NCBI GenBank assembly: GCA_035626995.1
Contig: DASPMP010000043.1
Span: 1-16,509, forward strand
From: DASPMP01 sp035626995
GTDB taxonomy: Bacteria; Gemmatimonadota; Gemmatimonadetes; Gemmatimonadales; Gemmatimonadaceae
Direction of reading: 5' to 3'
Length of the DNA: 16,509 bases
Positions 13,876 through 16,509 of this stretch are shown piece by piece. Position 1 is the stretch's first letter; the number at the start of each line of letters is the position of its first letter. A program made the position numbers and the translations under genes. The notes beneath the pieces are model-generated. The model did not search any database. It was not told the DNA's origin and saw only the letters and a list, made by a program, of their open reading frames with translations.

Positions 13876-14007
13876 TGCGTTAACCCGTGTAATAAGTGAC
13901 TCAAAGGAAGTAAGGTGTGATACCCCAAAGCAGCGAACATGCCACGTTGAAAACGGCCTAATTCGCTCTGGCTGCACAGGTTACCAAGCCCTACCTTCGT
14001 CGCTGGC
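13876..14007. promoter_or_regulatory. Shared divergent promoter region, lipoprotein and kinase
   Basis: 132 bp between two divergent starts must contain both promoters. It is more A/T-rich than its flanks (for example AATAAGTGACTCAAAGG and TTGAAAACGG). A TTGAAA at 13947-13952 could be a plus-strand -35 box, but no matching -10 is seen at 17 bp. Neither start has a clear Shine-Dalgarno sequence. Confidence 0.4.
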
Positions 14008-16509
14008 ATGGACCTCCTCGCCCAGCTGCAGTCTACCCTCGGCAACACGTACACCCTCGATCGAGAGCTCGGGGGTGGAGGGATGTCGCGCGTCTTTGTG
14101 GCAAATGAAAGACGGCTGAACCGAAAGGTCGTCATCAAGGTCGTCTCCCCGGAGATGGCCGCCGGCGTGAGCGGCGACAGATTCGAGCGGGAGATACAGC
14201 TCGCCGCGTCGCTGCAGCAGGCAAACATCGTCCCGATCCTCGCGGCCGGGGAAACAGATGGATTGCCGTTCTACACGATGCCGTTTGTCGAAGGCGAGTC
14301 ACTGCGTGTTCGACTCGCCAAGGACGGGCCGCTCGCTGTCGGCGCCGTTCTCAGCGTCATCCGCGACGTCGCGAAAGCACTGAGCTATGCGCATGATCGC
14401 GGGGTGGTGCATCGGGATATCAAGCCCGACAACGTGCTCCTCTCGGGAGGCACCGCAGTCGTCACCGACTTCGGAATCGCAAAGGCCATCTCCGCGGCGC
14501 GTACGACGGATGTTCAGGGGACGTCGCTCACCATGCTGGGGACGTCCATCGGGACGCCCGCATACATGTCTCCAGAGCAGGCAGCCGGAGACCCGAACGT
14601 CGATCATCGCGCCGACATCTACTCCCTCGGCTGCATGGCGTACGAGCTGTTGACGGGGAAAGCGCCATTCGATGGGCGCACTCCCGCGCGCACGCTCGCG
14701 GCGCACATGACGGAAGCCCCCCGGCCGATCGCGGAGTTGCGTCCGGAAGTCCCGGCGCCGCTCGAGCAGCTCATCATGCGCTGTCTCGAAAAGGAACCGG
14801 GACAGCGTCCACAATCCGGCGGCGAGATCGTCAGCGCGCTGGACTCGATCACGAGTGGAGGGATCGCGTCGATGCCGAGCGCGATGCTCGGCGGGCCCGC
14901 GATGCTGAAGAAGAGCCTGGGTGTGTACGGCGCCGCGTTCCTTGCGGTTGCGATCGTGTCGCGCGCGGCGGTCATCGCACTCGGCCTTCCCGACTGGGTG
15001 TTCCTCGGCGCGATAATCGTGATGCTGCTTGGGTTGCCGGTGCTGCTGTTCACCTGGTATGTCGCGCGTACCGCGGGGCGCGTCGCTACGATGACGCCAT
15101 CGCTGACGCCGGGTGGCACGCCCAAGCAGCACGGGACAATGGCGACGCTCGCGATCAAGGCCAGTCCGCATGTGAACTGGCGTCGCACGTGGCTGGGCGG
15201 CGCGTGGGCGCTGGGTGGTTTCGCGCTGATCGTCGTTGCATTCGTGGTGATGCGCGCGATGGGGATTGGTCCTGCCGCGTCGCTGCTCTCGTCGGGTCGC
15301 ATTGCGGACCGCGAGCGATTGATCGTGACCGAATTCAGCGCTCCTGATACGTCGCTCAGTACACTGGTGACCGAAGCAGTGCGCACGAACCTCGGTCAGT
15401 CGCGCGTGGTGTCGATCATTCCGCCGGCCGGAATCACCGGAGCGCTGCAGCGGATGCGGCGCCCACCCACGTCGCGGCTGGATCTGCCGCTGGCGCGCGA
15501 GATCGCCGCGCGCGAAGGGGTGAAAGCCATCGTCGATGGTGCGATCCGCTCGGTGGCGGGTGGCTTTATCGTCTCGATGCGACTCGTGTCCGCGGATTCC
15601 GGGAGCAGCCTCGCCTCGTTTCAGGAGACCGCCAACGGCCCGCAGGAGATTCTCGACGCGATCGACGTGCTGACGCGGAAGCTGCGCGGAGAGATCGGCG
15701 AGTCGCTGAAATTCATCCGCGGCAGTGCGCCGCTCGAGCAGGTGACCACGGGGTCTTTCGAGGCGCTGCGCATCTACGCCGAAGCCGCGCGCTCGATGGA
15801 TCGCGGTGGCAACCCGATCGAAGCAGCGGAACGGCTGCGCGAAGCAGTGCGGCTGGACACGACCTTCGCAATGGCCTGGCGGAAGCTCGGCGTCGCCCTG
15901 AGCAACAGCGGAATGCCGCGACCGCGCGTCGACAGCGCGCTGGAGAAGGCATACCAGTATCGCGACCGGCTCACGGAACGCGAGCGCCTGATGGCTGAGG
16001 GGACGTACTATCAGCTCGGCCCCGGTCGCGATCGGCGACGTGCGATTCGCGCGTATGAAGCGCTCCTGGCCATCGACCCGAATGAATCCGGGGCAGGCAA
16101 CAACCTGGCGAGCATCCTGAGTGGGCGCCGCGATTTCGTGAAGGCGGAATCACTGTTCAAGACGCAGATCGAGGAAGGGCGCGCGACATCGCAGAACTAC
16201 ACGAACCTCATCGCGGTGCTGTACAACTCGGGCAAGCTCGCGGAAGCCGAGAAATACGTCGCCGAGTATGCCGAGAAATATCCGACGTCCACCTTCCTGA
16301 AGACGGCGCCGTCGAGCTTCTATTACCAGCGGAACCAGCTGGATTCGCTCGAGCGACACCTCCGCGCGCTGTACACGAGCAACGAACCTATCGCCAAGAT
16401 CAACGGCGCATCCGGCCTGGCGAATTTCTCGCTGCTGCGCGGGCGGATCTCGGATGTCGTGCGCTACGGCGACGACGCGCAGCGGCAGTCGATCGCGCTG
16501 GGTGGGCAG
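14008..16509 (+). CDS. Transmembrane Ser/Thr protein kinase with TPR tail (3' truncated)
   Basis: An open frame of 834 codons runs off the window end. Residues 15-280 are a Hanks-type kinase: Gly loop LGGGGMSRVF (21-30), Lys44 in VVIKVV, alpha-C Glu62, catalytic loop HRDIKPDN (135-142), DFG at 154-156, activation-segment end GTPAYMSPEQ (182-191) and DIYSLGCMAYELLTG. All catalytic residues are present, so it should be active. Three hydrophobic segments follow (about 305-325, 330-350 and 396-415), placing the C-terminal part outside the cytoplasm. Residues about 430-575 (RLIVTEFSAPDTSLSTLVTEAVRTNLGQSRVVSIIPP...VKAIVDGAIRSV) resemble the FlgO/TolB-N-like domain often seen in such kinases, and from about 583 there are TPR-like helical pairs (FAMAWRKLGVAL, AIRAYEALLAIDPNESGAGNNLA, YTNLIAVLYNSGKLAEAEKY). 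Probably a surface-sensing kinase; the ligand is unknown. The ATG at 14008 fits the family N-terminus. It is divergent from the lipoprotein. Confidence 0.93.
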   Translation, partial: MDLLAQLQSTLGNTYTLDRELGGGGMSRVFVANERRLNRKVVIKVVSPEMAAGVSGDRFEREIQLAASLQQANIVPILAAGETDGLPFYTMPFVEGESLRVRLAKDGPLAVGAVLSVIRDVAKALSYAHDRGVVHRDIKPDNVLLSGGTAVVTDFGIAKAISAARTTDVQGTSLTMLGTSIGTPAYMSPEQAAGDPNVDHRADIYSLGCMAYELLTGKAPFDGRTPARTLAAHMTEAPRPIAELRPEVPAPLEQLIMRCLEKEPGQRPQSGGEIVSALDSITSGGIASMPSAMLGGPAMLKKSLGVYGAAFLAVAIVSRAAVIALGLPDWVFLGAIIVMLLGLPVLLFTWYVARTAGRVATMTPSLTPGGTPKQHGTMATLAIKASPHVNWRRTWLGGAWALGGFALIVVAFVVMRAMGIGPAASLLSSGRIADRERLIVTEFSAPDTSLSTLVTEAVRTNLGQSRVVSIIPPAGITGALQRMRRPPTSRLDLPLAREIAAREGVKAIVDGAIRSVAGGFIVSMRLVSADSGSSLASFQETANGPQEILDAIDVLTRKLRGEIGESLKFIRGSAPLEQVTTGSFEALRIYAEAARSMDRGGNPIEAAERLREAVRLDTTFAMAWRKLGVALSNSGMPRPRVDSALEKAYQYRDRLTERERLMAEGTYYQLGPGRDRRRAIRAYEALLAIDPNESGAGNNLASILSGRRDFVKAESLFKTQIEEGRATSQNYTNLIAVLYNSGKLAEAEKYVAEYAEKYPTSTFLKTAPSSFYYQRNQLDSLERHLRALYTSNEPIAKINGASGLANFSLLRGRISDVVRYGDDAQRQSIALGGQ

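Noticed and set aside
14299..15171. 290-codon open frame on the minus strand
   Set aside because: Antisense to the kinase catalytic and membrane segments, which are intact on the plus strand.

Overview
The window is about 16.5 kb of high-GC bacterial chromosome. Several gene types point to Gemmatimonadota or a similar soil or aquatic phylum: a SusC-like TonB-dependent receptor coupled to a secreted RCC1/Ig-like protein, a membrane Ser/Thr kinase with a TPR tail, a Uma2-family protein and a DUF2442/DUF4160 protein. Codons are strongly G/C-ending and Shine-Dalgarno sequences are weak or absent. The phylum is an inference from style, not from a marker gene. No rRNA, tRNA, CRISPR array or transposase was seen.

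Layout. (1) 1-5068, plus strand: a surface module. A secreted protein that is cut by the window edge carries bacterial Ig-like domains and seven RCC1-type repeats. It overlaps by 4 bp (ATGA) a SusC/RagA-like TonB-dependent receptor. (2) 5069-6526: a small accessory region. It has a minus-strand XRE-type HTH gene, a divergent fusion of DUF2442 and DUF4160 domains, and near-identical 19-bp direct repeats on each side of the fusion gene. (3) 6527-8607: a WbpP-like UDP-sugar 4-epimerase translationally coupled (ATGA) to a receiver protein with a degenerate GGDEF-like domain, closed by a clear intrinsic terminator. (4) 8963-11695: a two-component pair, made of an NtrC-family sigma-54 activator followed by a soluble histidine kinase. 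(5) 12010-12567: a Uma2-family nuclease-fold protein, convergent with (6) a minus-strand lipoprotein of unknown function (12670-13875). (7) 14008 to the window end: a transmembrane Ser/Thr protein kinase, divergent from the lipoprotein and cut by the window edge. Neither edge gene has both ends inside the window.

The most unusual signal is a family of 8-bp units (N followed by GCTTGTC). It occurs three times. One copy is a long inverted repeat inside the signal-peptide region of the TonB receptor, just after its start codon. The second is a pure tandem array inside the linker of the same receptor. The third is a hairpin between the NtrC-type regulator and its kinase. Because 8 is not a multiple of 3, loss or gain of one unit in either receptor copy would shift the reading frame, so the receptor is a candidate for phase variation. 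The second region of interest is the HTH / DUF2442-DUF4160 fusion locus with its flanking repeats, which resembles a toxin-antitoxin-like or otherwise mobile cassette.
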